Shown here piece by piece: positions 47,375-55,453 of a stretch of 64,000 bases of DNA. A program made the translations under genes and the position numbers. The notes under the pieces were generated by a model. It was given only the letters and a program-made list of their open reading frames with translations, ran no database searches and had not been told where the DNA came from. The DNA is from DASQFQ01 sp963722815 (GTDB lineage Bacteria; Actinomycetota; Thermoleophilia; Solirubrobacterales; Solirubrobacteraceae). Numbering within the stretch: position 1 is the stretch's first letter; the number at the start of each line of letters is the position of its first letter. Location of the stretch: assembly GCA_963722815.1 (NCBI GenBank), contig CAVROM010000007.1, positions 1 to 64,000 of the forward strand, given 5' to 3'.

Positions 47375-48293
47375 GCTCGCGCTGATCGACGCGATCGGGG
47401 CGGCACTCGAGCGCCGCCCCGGCTCGCGCATCGTCCGCTGGCTGGGCGACGACGCATCGGTCGTCCGCGCCGGCGCCTTCGCCGTCACGTCCGTCGACGC
47501 GATGGTCGACGGCACGCACTTCAACCTCGGCCCGCGCTGCGGGCCCGAGGACGTCGGGCATCGCGCGCTGGCCGGCGCGCTGTCGGACCTCGCCGCCATG
47601 GGCGCCGAACCCGGTGAGGCGTACCTGTGCGTCGTGCTGCCGCCCGCGCTGGGCGAGGCCGACGTGCTCGCCCTGCATCGCGGGGCCGAGGCGCTCGCGC
47701 GCGCCAGCGGCACGACGATCGCCGGCGGCGACCTCACCGGCGGCCCGGCGCTGATGGTCGCGGTGACCGTGGTCGGCTGGGCCGAGCGCGAGGAGGAGCT
47801 CGTCGGCCGCGACGGCGCGCAACCCGGCGACCTCGTCGGCGTGACCGGATCGCTGGGCGCCTCGGCGGCCGGCCTGGCCGTGCTCGAGGGCCGCGCGCCG
47901 GGCAGCGACGAGCTGGTGCGCGCGTATCTGCGCCCGCAGCCGCGGCTGGAGGAGGGGCGGGCGCTGGCGCGCGCAGGCGCCCGCGCCATGCTCGACCTCT
48001 CGGACGGGCTGGCCTCGGACGCCCGGCGCCTCGCCGAGGCGAGCGGTGTGACGCTCGCACTCGACGCCGCGGCCCTCCCGCTCGCTCCTGGAGTGCGAGA
48101 GGTCGCGGAGGCGCTGGGGCGCGATCCGCTCGAGCTCGCCGCGTCCGGCGGCGAGGACTACGAGCTCTGCGCAACCCTCCCGGCCGAGACGGCCGGGGTC
48201 ACGATCGTCGGCGAGGTCCGCGAGGGCCCCGCCGAGGTCACGTGGAAGTCAGCCGCGCCGGGCGCAGAGCGCTGGCGCGGCTGGGAACACTGA
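47334..48293 (+). CDS. thiL: Thiamine-monophosphate kinase ThiL
   Basis: Phosphorylates thiamine monophosphate to the active diphosphate. 319 residues, no break: GELALIDAIGAAL, GDDASVVRAGAFAVTSVDAMVDGTHFNL (metal and phosphate binding), GHRALAGALSDLAAMGAEP, TIAGGDLTGGPALMVAVTVVGWA, GVTGSLGASAAGLAVL, AMLDLSDGLASDARRLAEASGV, and ELAASGGEDYELCATLP. Start ATG 47334 lies inside infA; a later start near the GELALID motif (about 47370) cannot be excluded. The stop is 1 base from the convergent FlgM-like gene. Confidence 0.92.
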   Translation: MTSTARGSSTGIGELALIDAIGAALERRPGSRIVRWLGDDASVVRAGAFAVTSVDAMVDGTHFNLGPRCGPEDVGHRALAGALSDLAAMGAEPGEAYLCVVLPPALGEADVLALHRGAEALARASGTTIAGGDLTGGPALMVAVTVVGWAEREEELVGRDGAQPGDLVGVTGSLGASAAGLAVLEGRAPGSDELVRAYLRPQPRLEEGRALARAGARAMLDLSDGLASDARRLAEASGVTLALDAAALPLAPGVREVAEALGRDPLELAASGGEDYELCATLPAETAGVTIVGEVREGPAEVTWKSAAPGAERWRGWEH

Positions 48294-48294
48294 T

Positions 48295-48600
48295 TTAGAC
48301 CGCTTTGCGGTCTTGTGACGGCGAAACTCCGCCGGCCGCGAGACGCTCAAGAATCGCCGTGGCTACGAGGCGAGGGTCGACGTCATAGCCGCTCTTTTTC
48401 ATGAGCTCTCGGATCCTTTCTACTTCGCTCGTCCGTGACGGGGTCTTTTCAGGGTCGGGACAGGCGATGGTCCGGACCTCCCGTCCGAAGCGTCCAGCTG
48501 TCCGCTGGGGCAGCAGCTCGTCGAGCTCCTGCTGTTGGGTGTATCGGAGTGCAGTGGTCATCGCATGAGAACCATCGACGCTCTCTCGACGATCGCTCAT
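48295..48600 (-). CDS. FlgM-like (anti-sigma-28) small protein
   Basis: 101 residues from ATG 48600 (ATG 48561 is an alternative). The C-terminal half, SEVERIRELMKKSGYDVDPRLVATAILERL, matches the sigma-28-binding helices of FlgM (pattern V-x-x-L/I-x-x-x-I-x-x-G-x-Y-x-VD-x-x-x-V/I-A-x-x-IL). The N-terminal half is polar and probably disordered, as in FlgM. The gene is visibly less GC-rich than its neighbours. No flagellar gene is in the window. Its last codons form a GACCGC-TTT-GCGGTC hairpin that may terminate thiL as well. Confidence 0.55.
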   Translation of the reverse strand: MSDRRESVDGSHAMTTALRYTQQQELDELLPQRTAGRFGREVRTIACPDPEKTPSRTSEVERIRELMKKSGYDVDPRLVATAILERLAAGGVSPSQDRKAV

Positions 48601-48631
48601 CGGGTCGTGACCCCAGCCGGTGACAGGTGGC

Positions 48632-49312
48632 TCAGGCAAGACGGTCGTTGCGGGGTTTCGTCCGCACCAGCTTCGCGAACACGACGATTCGCTTGGCGGC
48701 GGAGTAGAGCGGGTGGCAGGCCGACAGCACGAGCCGGTCGTAGCCGACGCGGTGGGTCACCCAGGTGGCCGTCGGCGGCACGATCTTGCGCTGCTGGACG
48801 GAGTAGGTGAAGCGCCCGTACGGCATCGACAGCTCGATCGTGTCGCCGGGGTCGAGCTGGTTGAGCCGCCGGAACCACGCGCCGTAGGTCGTGCGGTGCC
48901 CGGCGATCGCCACCGTGCCGCGCGCGCCCGGCAGCGGCGTGCCGGGGTAGTGGCCCGGGCCGCGCCGCAGCGCGGCGGTGTCGGTGCCCGCCACGACGAC
49001 CGCGTTGACGCCGATCTTGCGCATCCGGATCCGGCCCAGCGGCTGCCCGTCGTCGGTGCGCCGGCTGAGCGCGCGCGCCGCGTAGGCGAGCTTGCGGTCG
49101 AGGCCGTCGAGGTGCGAGAGCACCTTGCGGTCGGTCGCGTTCGGCTCCGTGCCCTCGAGCTTGGCCAGCCCGTCGTCGAGCTTGCCCTGCTGCACCTGCG
49201 CGTAGATCGCCGACAGCGGCTCCTTCCACAGCAGCGTGATCGCCGCGTCGGCGGCCAGCAGCACGCCCACGACCAGGAGGACACTGGACAGCGGCTTCAG
49301 CACGCGCCTCAC
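48632..49312 (-). CDS. Sortase family transpeptidase (class E/D-like)
   Basis: About 226 residues from GTG 49312 (GTG 49303 possible). N-terminal signal anchor LSSVLLVVGVLLAADAAITLLW, a coiled linker, then the sortase barrel: RIRMRKIGVNAVVVAGTDTAALRRGPGHYPGTPLPGARGTVAIAGHRTTYG with catalytic His, LDPGDTIELSMPYGRFTYSV, and the catalytic Cys in RLVLSACHPLYSAAKRIVV followed by the Arg. Attaches surface proteins to peptidoglycan. The SACHP active site fits actinobacterial housekeeping (class E-type) enzymes; no sorting-signal substrate is in the window. Confidence 0.88.
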   Translation of the reverse strand: MRRVLKPLSSVLLVVGVLLAADAAITLLWKEPLSAIYAQVQQGKLDDGLAKLEGTEPNATDRKVLSHLDGLDRKLAYAARALSRRTDDGQPLGRIRMRKIGVNAVVVAGTDTAALRRGPGHYPGTPLPGARGTVAIAGHRTTYGAWFRRLNQLDPGDTIELSMPYGRFTYSVQQRKIVPPTATWVTHRVGYDRLVLSACHPLYSAAKRIVVFAKLVRTKPRNDRLA

Positions 49313-49328
49313 CCTCGAGATTAAAGCG

Positions 49329-49381
49329 GCCCTCACGGCCCCGCCTCCAAGAGTGCGGAGACCGGCGGATGCCGTGAGGGC
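49329..49381 (-). terminator. Long stem-loop between the M28-like gene and the sortase gene
   Basis: GCCCTCACGGC (49329-49339) and GCCGTGAGGGC (49371-49381) form an 11-bp perfect stem, and an inner CTCC/GGAG plus CCGC/GCGG stem closes the loop. It starts 3 bases after the M28-like stop, so termination or attenuation before the sortase gene is the simplest role. There is only a short T-run, so a structured 5' leader is the alternative. Confidence 0.45.
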
Positions 49382-49383
49382 AG

Positions 49384-51165
49384 TTACCTTTTCAGGGCCG
49401 ACTCGGTCCCGCCCAGCGAGCCGGGTCCGGCGTAGCCGATCGGTCCGCGGGTGCGGATCGGCTCGGGGTCGGCGTTGCGGACCACGCGCCGGCGCGTGCG
49501 CACGACCGCGACCACGCCCACGAACGAGCCGGCCAGGACGGACAAGAAGAGCGCCGCGAGCGGGGTGATGTGGCCGCCGGCGGTGATCAGGAGCGCGAGC
49601 CAGAGGATGTCGAGCACGCCCAGCTCGAGCGCCAGCGCGTAGTGGAGGACCATCAGCGCCGGCAGCGCGAGCCCGCTGGCGACGAGCGCGAAGCGCGTGC
49701 GGCTCGAGGTGTTCGTGCCGGGCGCGGCGGCGAACAGCCAGGCGTGCGCGGCGGGCACGAGCAGCGCCGCCGCGAACGGGTTGACCACCCACACCAGCAC
49801 CGCGAGCCCGCTCACCACCAGACCCAGCGCCGCCGCGGCGCCGCCGGCCGAGACGCTCGCCGGGAGTCCGAGCCGCCCGATGAGCGGGCCGCGCACGCCG
49901 ATCCAGGTCAGCGCGAGGACGAGCGGGGCGGAGACCAGCGCGGCGATCCGCCAGCCCTCGAGCGGCAGCGCCTCGGGCAGCACGGGGCCGAGCGGCGCGT
50001 CGAGCAGGCCGGTCAGCCCGAGCAGCCGGATCCACAGCCACGTGAGCAGGAACGGCACCGCGCCGGCGGCCACCCAGGCGATCCAGCGCGCCACCGGCAG
50101 GCGCCGTCGGCGGGCGCCGAAGAACGCGTCGACCGCGGTCAGCAGCGGCGGCAGCAGCAGCGTCCCGACCAGCAGCCGGATCGCCCAGTCGGGCAGCAGG
50201 CGGCGGAACGTGACGATGCCCGACGGCTCGTCGCCGAAGGGGCCGTCCTCGTCCGCGCGCGACACCGGCCGGTCGAGCGCCGTGACCGCGCGCAGCGCGG
50301 AGCGGCCGAGGGCGTCGAGCCGCGTCTCCGCCACCTGCGCGCGCGGGCCCGGCCCGCGCTCGCCCGACGCCTGCAGCAGCACCGCGGGCAGCCCCGCGCG
50401 CGCCGCCTCGCCCTGCTCGGAGACCGTGAGCGGCAGCGCCCGCCGCGCCCACTGGCCGATCGCCCGCGTGCCGCCGGCCTGCGTACCGGCCTCGCGCCGG
50501 ACCGCCGACTCGAGCGTGCGCCGGATCGCCATCGGCGCCGCGCGCTCGCCGTTCGACCACGGCACGATCCACGGCTTGCGGACGCGGCGGCTGGCGAGGT
50601 CGCCGAGCACGATCGCGGCGTCGACCGGCCCGTCGGCGGACTCCGCGAACGCGCGCGCGCCCGCCGCGCCCGCGCTCCCGCCCGAGGTCGAGACGAGCAC
50701 CAGCGTGGAGGACAACTCGCGCACCTTGAACAACCGCGCCATCTCCATCAGCGCCGCGGTGCCGGACAGCTCGGCGAGCGCCGGCGAGCCGAGCGCGTCG
50801 CGGTGGGCCATCACCACGATGCGGTGACTCGAGAGCCCGGGGCGCACCCCGACGACCGTCTCCAGCCGCCGCTTGCCGAGCACGGTCCGCTCGGTCGTTG
50901 TCCGCCGGGTGACCCGGAAGCCGCCCTGCTTGAACGTGTCGGCGACGCGGCCGGCGAGCGCCCGGTCGCCCGCCGAGCCGGGCGCGCGCTTCGGGAACGC
51001 CTCGCCCAGCTCGCCCAGCAGCGTGTACGCGCGGCCGCCGTCGAAGCCGGCCGGAGCGAACGGCGTCGTGACCGCGGCTGGGCGGTCGGCAAGGGAGAAG
51101 GCGGCGACGAACAGCGCGATCAGGGCCGGTGCGAGCGCCGCCCGGTAGACCCTGACGTCAAGCAC
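49384..51165 (-). CDS. M28-like membrane peptidase homologue with degenerate metal site
   Basis: 593 residues from GTG 51165. A signal anchor (ALAPALIALFVAAFSLAD), then an M28-type domain: AYTLLGELGEAFPKRAPGSAGDRALAGRVADTFKQGGFRV, RIVVMAHRDALGSPALAELSGTAALMEMARLF, LVLVSTSGGSAGAAGARAF, AAIVLGDLAS. The first metal His and a later Asp are kept. The bridging Asp expected in D-N/D-x-S-G reads AELSG and the catalytic Glu pair (EE-x-G-L-x-G) reads GGSAGAAG. Eight or so C-terminal helices follow. A non-catalytic or altered role is inferred. Divergent from the two-component system. Confidence 0.72.
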   Translation of the reverse strand: MLDVRVYRAALAPALIALFVAAFSLADRPAAVTTPFAPAGFDGGRAYTLLGELGEAFPKRAPGSAGDRALAGRVADTFKQGGFRVTRRTTTERTVLGKRRLETVVGVRPGLSSHRIVVMAHRDALGSPALAELSGTAALMEMARLFKVRELSSTLVLVSTSGGSAGAAGARAFAESADGPVDAAIVLGDLASRRVRKPWIVPWSNGERAAPMAIRRTLESAVRREAGTQAGGTRAIGQWARRALPLTVSEQGEAARAGLPAVLLQASGERGPGPRAQVAETRLDALGRSALRAVTALDRPVSRADEDGPFGDEPSGIVTFRRLLPDWAIRLLVGTLLLPPLLTAVDAFFGARRRRLPVARWIAWVAAGAVPFLLTWLWIRLLGLTGLLDAPLGPVLPEALPLEGWRIAALVSAPLVLALTWIGVRGPLIGRLGLPASVSAGGAAAALGLVVSGLAVLVWVVNPFAAALLVPAAHAWLFAAAPGTNTSSRTRFALVASGLALPALMVLHYALALELGVLDILWLALLITAGGHITPLAALFLSVLAGSFVGVVAVVRTRRRVVRNADPEPIRTRGPIGYAGPGSLGGTESALKR

Positions 51166-51171
51166 AAGCCG

Positions 51172-51177
51172 AGGGTA
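51172..51177 (-). promoter_or_regulatory. TANNNT -10 element of the M28-like gene (leaderless)
   Basis: On the minus strand TACCCT ends 6 bases before GTG 51165. Confidence 0.45.
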
Positions 51178-51192
51178 TTACTCAATGCGCCG

Positions 51193-51198
51193 TACGCT
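51193..51198 (+). promoter_or_regulatory. TANNNT -10 element of the response-regulator gene (leaderless)
   Basis: TACGCT ends 10 bases before GTG 51209. Together with the minus-strand element it gives a 43-bp divergent spacer with two leaderless promoters. Confidence 0.45.
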
Positions 51199-51208
51199 TT
51201 GCGCACAG

Positions 51209-51913
51209 TGTCAGAGCGCGCCCCGCGGATCCTGCTGGTGGACGACGAGCAGCCGATCCAGACCCTGCTGTCGTTCCCGCTGCAGCGCGACGGCTACGAG
51301 GTCGTCATGGCGGGCGACGGCCAGGAGGCGCTCAACGCGCTTCTCCGAGCAGCCGTTCGACCTCGTCGTGCTCGACCTGATGCTGCCGAAGGTCGACGGG
51401 CTCGAGGTGTGCCGGCGCATGCGCGCCCGCTCGGCCGTGCCGATCATCATGCTGACCGCCAAGTCGGAGGAGATCGACAAGGTCCTCGGGCTCGAGCTCG
51501 GCGCCGACGACTACATCACCAAGCCGTTCTCGATGCGCGAGTTCCGCTCGCGCGTGAAGGCCGCGCTGCGGCGCGCCGGCATGGCGCGCAGCCAGGGCGA
51601 CGGCGAGGCCCCGATCGAGGTGCGCGAGCTGCGGATCGACCCGGCCAAGCGCGCCGTCTCGCTACGCGGCGAGGTGGTCCCGACCACGTTCGTCGAGTTC
51701 GAGATCGTCAGCGCGCTCGCCTCGAGCCCGGGCCGCGTCTTCACGCGCGACATGCTGCTGACGCGCATCTGGGGCGACTCCGCGTACCGCGACCCGCGCA
51801 CGGTCGACGTCCACATCCGCCACCTGCGCGAGAAGCTCGAGACCGACGCCAAGGAGCCGGAGTACATCTTCACCGTGCGCGGCGTCGGCTACCGCTTCCG
51901 CGACGAGGAGTAG
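51209..51913 (+). CDS. OmpR/PhoB-family response regulator (one frameshift)
   Basis: About 234 residues. GTG 51209 gives SERAPRILLVDDEQPIQTLLSFPLQRDGYEVV (acidic pocket), the phosphoacceptor Asp in FDLVVLDLMLPKVDGLEVCR, the Lys of GADDYITKPFSMREF, then a winged-helix domain: VSLRGEVVPTTFVEFEIVSALASSPGRVFTRDMLLTRIWGD and RTVDVHIRHLREKLE. An extra C at 51340 (GCG-C-TTC) breaks the receiver domain frame. It controls transcription in response to the histidine kinase 3 bases downstream. Confidence 0.9.
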   Translation, partial: CQSAPRGSCWWTTSSRSRPCCRSRCSATATRSSWRATARRRSTRFSEQPFDLVVLDLMLPKVDGLEVCRRMRARSAVPIIMLTAKSEEIDKVLGLELGADDYITKPFSMREFRSRVKAALRRAGMARSQGDGEAPIEVRELRIDPAKRAVSLRGEVVPTTFVEFEIVSALASSPGRVFTRDMLLTRIWGDSAYRDPRTVDVHIRHLREKLETDAKEPEYIFTVRGVGYRFRDEE

Positions 51914-51916
51914 CCC

Positions 51917-53314
51917 TTGCGCATCACCTCGCTGCGCAACCGGCTGGCGCTGATCTTCGGCCTGATCGTGCTGACCGCGATCGCGATCGTGTACTTCGCG
52001 GTCGCGCCGCAGCTCGAGGGGCGCCTGCGCGACCAGAAGCTCGACGGCCTCGCCGACGACGCCGAGCGCTACGCGCCGTCGCTGAGTCGGCTGGTCGGCT
52101 CGGACACGCCGCAGGAGCAGCTGACGCGCCAGGTCGGGGTCGTCGCCACGCGCTCGGGCGCGGAGGTCAACGTGCTCGGCGTCACCAGCGGCGACGAGGA
52201 GTCGCTGTTCGTGCTCGCCGACTCCGACCGCGGCGGGGTCGAGATCGACGACGTGCAGTCGGTTGCCCAGACCGCCCTCGCCACCCGCCGCACGGCGCGC
52301 GCCACCGAGCCGACGCGGCTCGGGCGCCAGGCGCTCGTGGCCGAGCCGCTGATCGAGGGCGGCGAGGTGCGCGGCGTCGCGGTCTTCGCCGACGGCCTCG
52401 GCGATGTCCAGGACAACGTGTCGCTGATCCGCAACCGGATCCTCGTGGCAGGCGCGTTCGCGTTCCTGATCGCGGTGCTCGGCGGCTACCTCGTGGCGCG
52501 CGCGCTGTCGCTGCGCATCGAGCGGATCGAGCGCGCCGCGCGCAAGGTCGCGAGCGGCGACTTCTCCGACCGGATCGAGCCCGACTCGGATGACGAGCTC
52601 GGCCAGCTCGCCGCCGCCTTCGACGACATGCAGCGCCAGCTGCAGCGGCTCGACCACGCGCGCAAGCAGTTCATCGCCCAGGCGTCGCACGAGCTGCGCA
52701 CGCCGCTGTTCTCACTCGGCGGCTTCCTCGAGCTGCTGGAGGACGAGGAGCTCGACGAGGCCACCCGCCGGCAGTTCCTCGACCACGTGCGCGCGCAGGT
52801 CGAGCGGCTGAGCCGGCTCGCCACCGAGCTGCTCGACCTGTCGCGGCTGGAGGCGGGCGCGCTCGAGCTGCGCACCGAGCCGACCAACGTGCAGCAGCTC
52901 GCGCGCGATGTCGCCGGCGAGTTCATGCCGATGGCCGCGCAGCACGACTCCGAGCTGCGCGTCCAGCTGGGCGGCGAGGCGATCGAGATCGAGTGCGACC
53001 CGGAGCGCGTCGCGCAGGTGGTTCGTATCCTGCTCGACAACGCCCTGCTGCATACGCCTGCGGGAACCGGAGTCGTCGTTTCGGCCGCACGCGAGAACGG
53101 GCAGGTCCACCTCGAGGTCTCCGACTCCGGCCTCGGCATCCGCCGCCAGACCATGCCCCACATCTTCGAGCCGTTCTTCACCTCCTCCGACCGCGCGCAG
53201 GGCGCGGGCCTCGGCCTCGCGATCGCGCGCGAGCTCGCGGAGCGCATGAGCGGCGAGCTGTCGGTGCGCTCGGTGCCCGGCTCGACCACCTTCACGCTGA
53301 AGCTGCCGGCATGA
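51917..53314 (+). CDS. Membrane sensor histidine kinase
   Basis: 465 residues from TTG 51917. Two helices (LALIFGLIVLTAIAIVYFAVA and ILVAGAFAFLIAVLGGYLVARAL) bracket a 150-residue extracytoplasmic sensor, followed by HAMP (RIERIERAARKVASGDFSDRI), HisKA with the phosphorylated His in ASHELRTPLFSLGGFLELL, and the ATPase: N-box LLDNALLHTPAG, G1 DSGLGI, F-box FEPFF, G2 GAGLGLAIA. Partner of the adjacent regulator. Its TGA overlaps the start of a secreted serine protease, so envelope stress is a plausible signal (inference). Confidence 0.9.
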   Translation: MRITSLRNRLALIFGLIVLTAIAIVYFAVAPQLEGRLRDQKLDGLADDAERYAPSLSRLVGSDTPQEQLTRQVGVVATRSGAEVNVLGVTSGDEESLFVLADSDRGGVEIDDVQSVAQTALATRRTARATEPTRLGRQALVAEPLIEGGEVRGVAVFADGLGDVQDNVSLIRNRILVAGAFAFLIAVLGGYLVARALSLRIERIERAARKVASGDFSDRIEPDSDDELGQLAAAFDDMQRQLQRLDHARKQFIAQASHELRTPLFSLGGFLELLEDEELDEATRRQFLDHVRAQVERLSRLATELLDLSRLEAGALELRTEPTNVQQLARDVAGEFMPMAAQHDSELRVQLGGEAIEIECDPERVAQVVRILLDNALLHTPAGTGVVVSAARENGQVHLEVSDSGLGIRRQTMPHIFEPFFTSSDRAQGAGLGLAIARELAERMSGELSVRSVPGSTTFTLKLPA

Positions 53315-54508
53315 GAAGGCTCGCCGGGCTGCTGGCCTGCGCGGCGCTGCTCGGCGGCTGCGGCGGGGGCGGCGGGGGCGGCGACGACAACGCGCAGACG
53401 AAGACCGTCACCACCACGGTGCAGGTCCTCGAGCAGTCGGCGGGCGCCGAGGGCGAGCGCCGCACGAGCTTCGACCCGCGCCGGATCTACAAGGACGAGG
53501 CGCCGGGCGTGGTGACCGTGGTGTCGCTGTTCGGCAGCCAGGGGCTCGACTCGATCATCGGCGGTGGCGGCGGCGACCAGGGCGGCGTCGGCTCCGGCTT
53601 CGTGGTCTCCCGCGACGGCGAGATCGCCACCAACGCGCACGTGGTCACGACCGGCGAGGGCGACGAGATCAAGCGCGCCAACCAGCTCTACGTCGAGTTC
53701 GCCGACGGCAACCAGGTCGAGGCGAAGATCGTCGGCTTCGACCCCAACGCCGACATCGCGCTGATCAAGGTCGACCCGCAGGGCCTGACGCTGCGGCCGC
53801 TCCCGCTGGCCAAGGACAGCGAGGTGCGGGTCGGCACGCCGGTGGCGGCGATCGGGTCGCCGTTCGGCGAGAAGCAGTCGCTGTCGGTCGGCGTGGTGTC
53901 CGCCGTCGACCGCGCGATCGGCTCGCTGACCGAGTTCCAGATCTCCGGCGCGATCCAGACCGACGCCGCGATCAACCCCGGCAACTCCGGCGGGCCGCTG
54001 GTCGACGGGCGCGGCCGCGTGATCGGCGTCAACCAGCAGATCAAGTCGCAGTCGGGCGGCGGCGAGGGCGTCGGCTTCGCGGTGCCGGCCCCGGTCGTGC
54101 AGCGCTCGCTCGAGGGCCTGCGCAAGGACGGCAAGGTCCGCTACGCGTACCTCGGCGTGCAGTCGGTCGAGCTCTACCCGCAGCTCGTCGACCACTTCAA
54201 TCTCCCGGTCGGCAAGGGCGCGTGGGTGCAGGTCGTGCAGCCCGACGGCCCGGGCGCCAAGGCGGGGCTGAAGGGCGGCGAGGAGGACGCGAAGTTCCAG
54301 GCGCGGTCCTTCACCGACGGCGGGGACATCATCACCAAGCTCGACGACCGCAGGATCAACACGCCCGGACGACCTGTCCGAGGCGGTGCAGCTGTTCGAC
54401 CCGGGCCAGAAGGTCAAGGTCGAGGTCTACCGCGACGGCAAGAAGCGCGACCTCGACCTCACGCTCGGCGAGCGGCCGCTCAACCCGCCGCGCAACTCCG
54501 ACGGATGA
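53311..54508 (+). CDS. DegP/HtrA-type trypsin-like serine protease, lipoprotein (one frameshift)
   Basis: About 398 residues. Signal LAGLLACAALLGGC followed by a Gly/Asp linker gives a lipobox Cys. Catalytic triad: His in IATNAHVVT, Asp in NADIALIKV, Ser in TDAAINPGNSGGPLVDG; then a PDZ domain (AYLGVQSVELYPQLVDHFNLP, GAWVQVVQPDGPGAKAGLK). The repaired end is DDLSEAVQLFDPGQKVKVEVYRDGKKRDLDLTLGERP after removal of an extra G at 54367. Quality-control protease or chaperone outside the membrane, coupled by ATGA to the sensor kinase upstream and to the IMPase gene downstream. Confidence 0.88.
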
Positions 54509-55435
54509 GGGGCATCGCCGCGGACCTCGCGCACGCGCTGCGCGAGATCGTGGCGCCGCAGCTGGGATCCGGGGCGCGCGCACGCGGGGACCTCCGCCGG
54601 AGGCGACGTCACGTTCGCGATCGACGCCGAGGCGGAGGCGTTCCTCGAGGGCTGGGTGGCGGCCAACGCGCCCGGCGTCGCGTTCTACTCCGAGGACCGC
54701 GGGATGGTCGGCGAAGGAGAGTGGGTGCTCATCGTCGATCCGATCGACGGGACGCGGCCGGCGCTCGCGGGGCTCGAGGCGGCGTGCACGAGCGTCGCGC
54801 TCGCGCCGCTGGGCGACGGCGAGCCGACGATGGGCGACGTCGTCGAGGGCGCGGTGGTCGAGATCAAGAGCGGCGAGTGGTTCGCGGCGGCGCGCGGCGA
54901 GGGCTGCCGCGCCTCCAAGCCCATCGCCCCGAGCGCCAACACCGACATCGAGCGGCTGTTCTGGGTCTACGGCTTCACGCGCCGACCGGCGCGCGCGGTC
55001 GTCGAGGTGATCGGCGAGCTGATCGACCGCTCGTCGCTCGGCGGCGGCGTGTTCGACCTCGGCTCCGCGACGTTCAACCTGACGCGCATCCTCACCGGCC
55101 AGCTCGACGCCTACGTCGAGCCCGGAGCCCGCATGGTGGCCGAGATCCCGGGCATGCGCGAGGAGTTCGCGCGCGTCGGCGGCGGACACATCGTCAACAA
55201 CTCGCCCTACGACCTGGCGGCCGCCGCGCTGTGTCTCGAGGAGGGCGGAGCAATCATCACCGACGCCTCGGGCGGGGCACTCGCGCCGTACCGGCTGCTC
55301 GGCTCCGGACCGGAGTTCCACATCTCCTGCGTGGCGGCCGGTTCGTCCGCCCTCCATCGGATGCTTGTCGAGGCCGTGGAACGGGGCATGGAGCGCCTGC
55401 GTTCGTTGGATATCGTGGCCCCGCCTCAACCCTGA
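54505..55435 (+). CDS. Inositol monophosphatase family protein (one frameshift)
   Basis: About 309 residues. Metal-binding motifs of the Li-sensitive phosphatase superfamily: Glu in YSEDRGM, DPIDGTRPAL (canonical DPIDGT), and YDLAAAALCLEEGGAIITDASGG near the C-terminus in place of the usual WD-x-A-A. An extra base near 54593 (GGG-G-ACC) shifts the first 30 residues. The family includes inositol-, bisphosphate- and sugar-phosphatases. It lies directly before two trehalose-synthesis genes while no otsB is visible, so a sugar-phosphatase role is worth considering. Confidence 0.8.
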
Positions 55436-55453
55436 CCAGGAAGGTTCGCCGAA

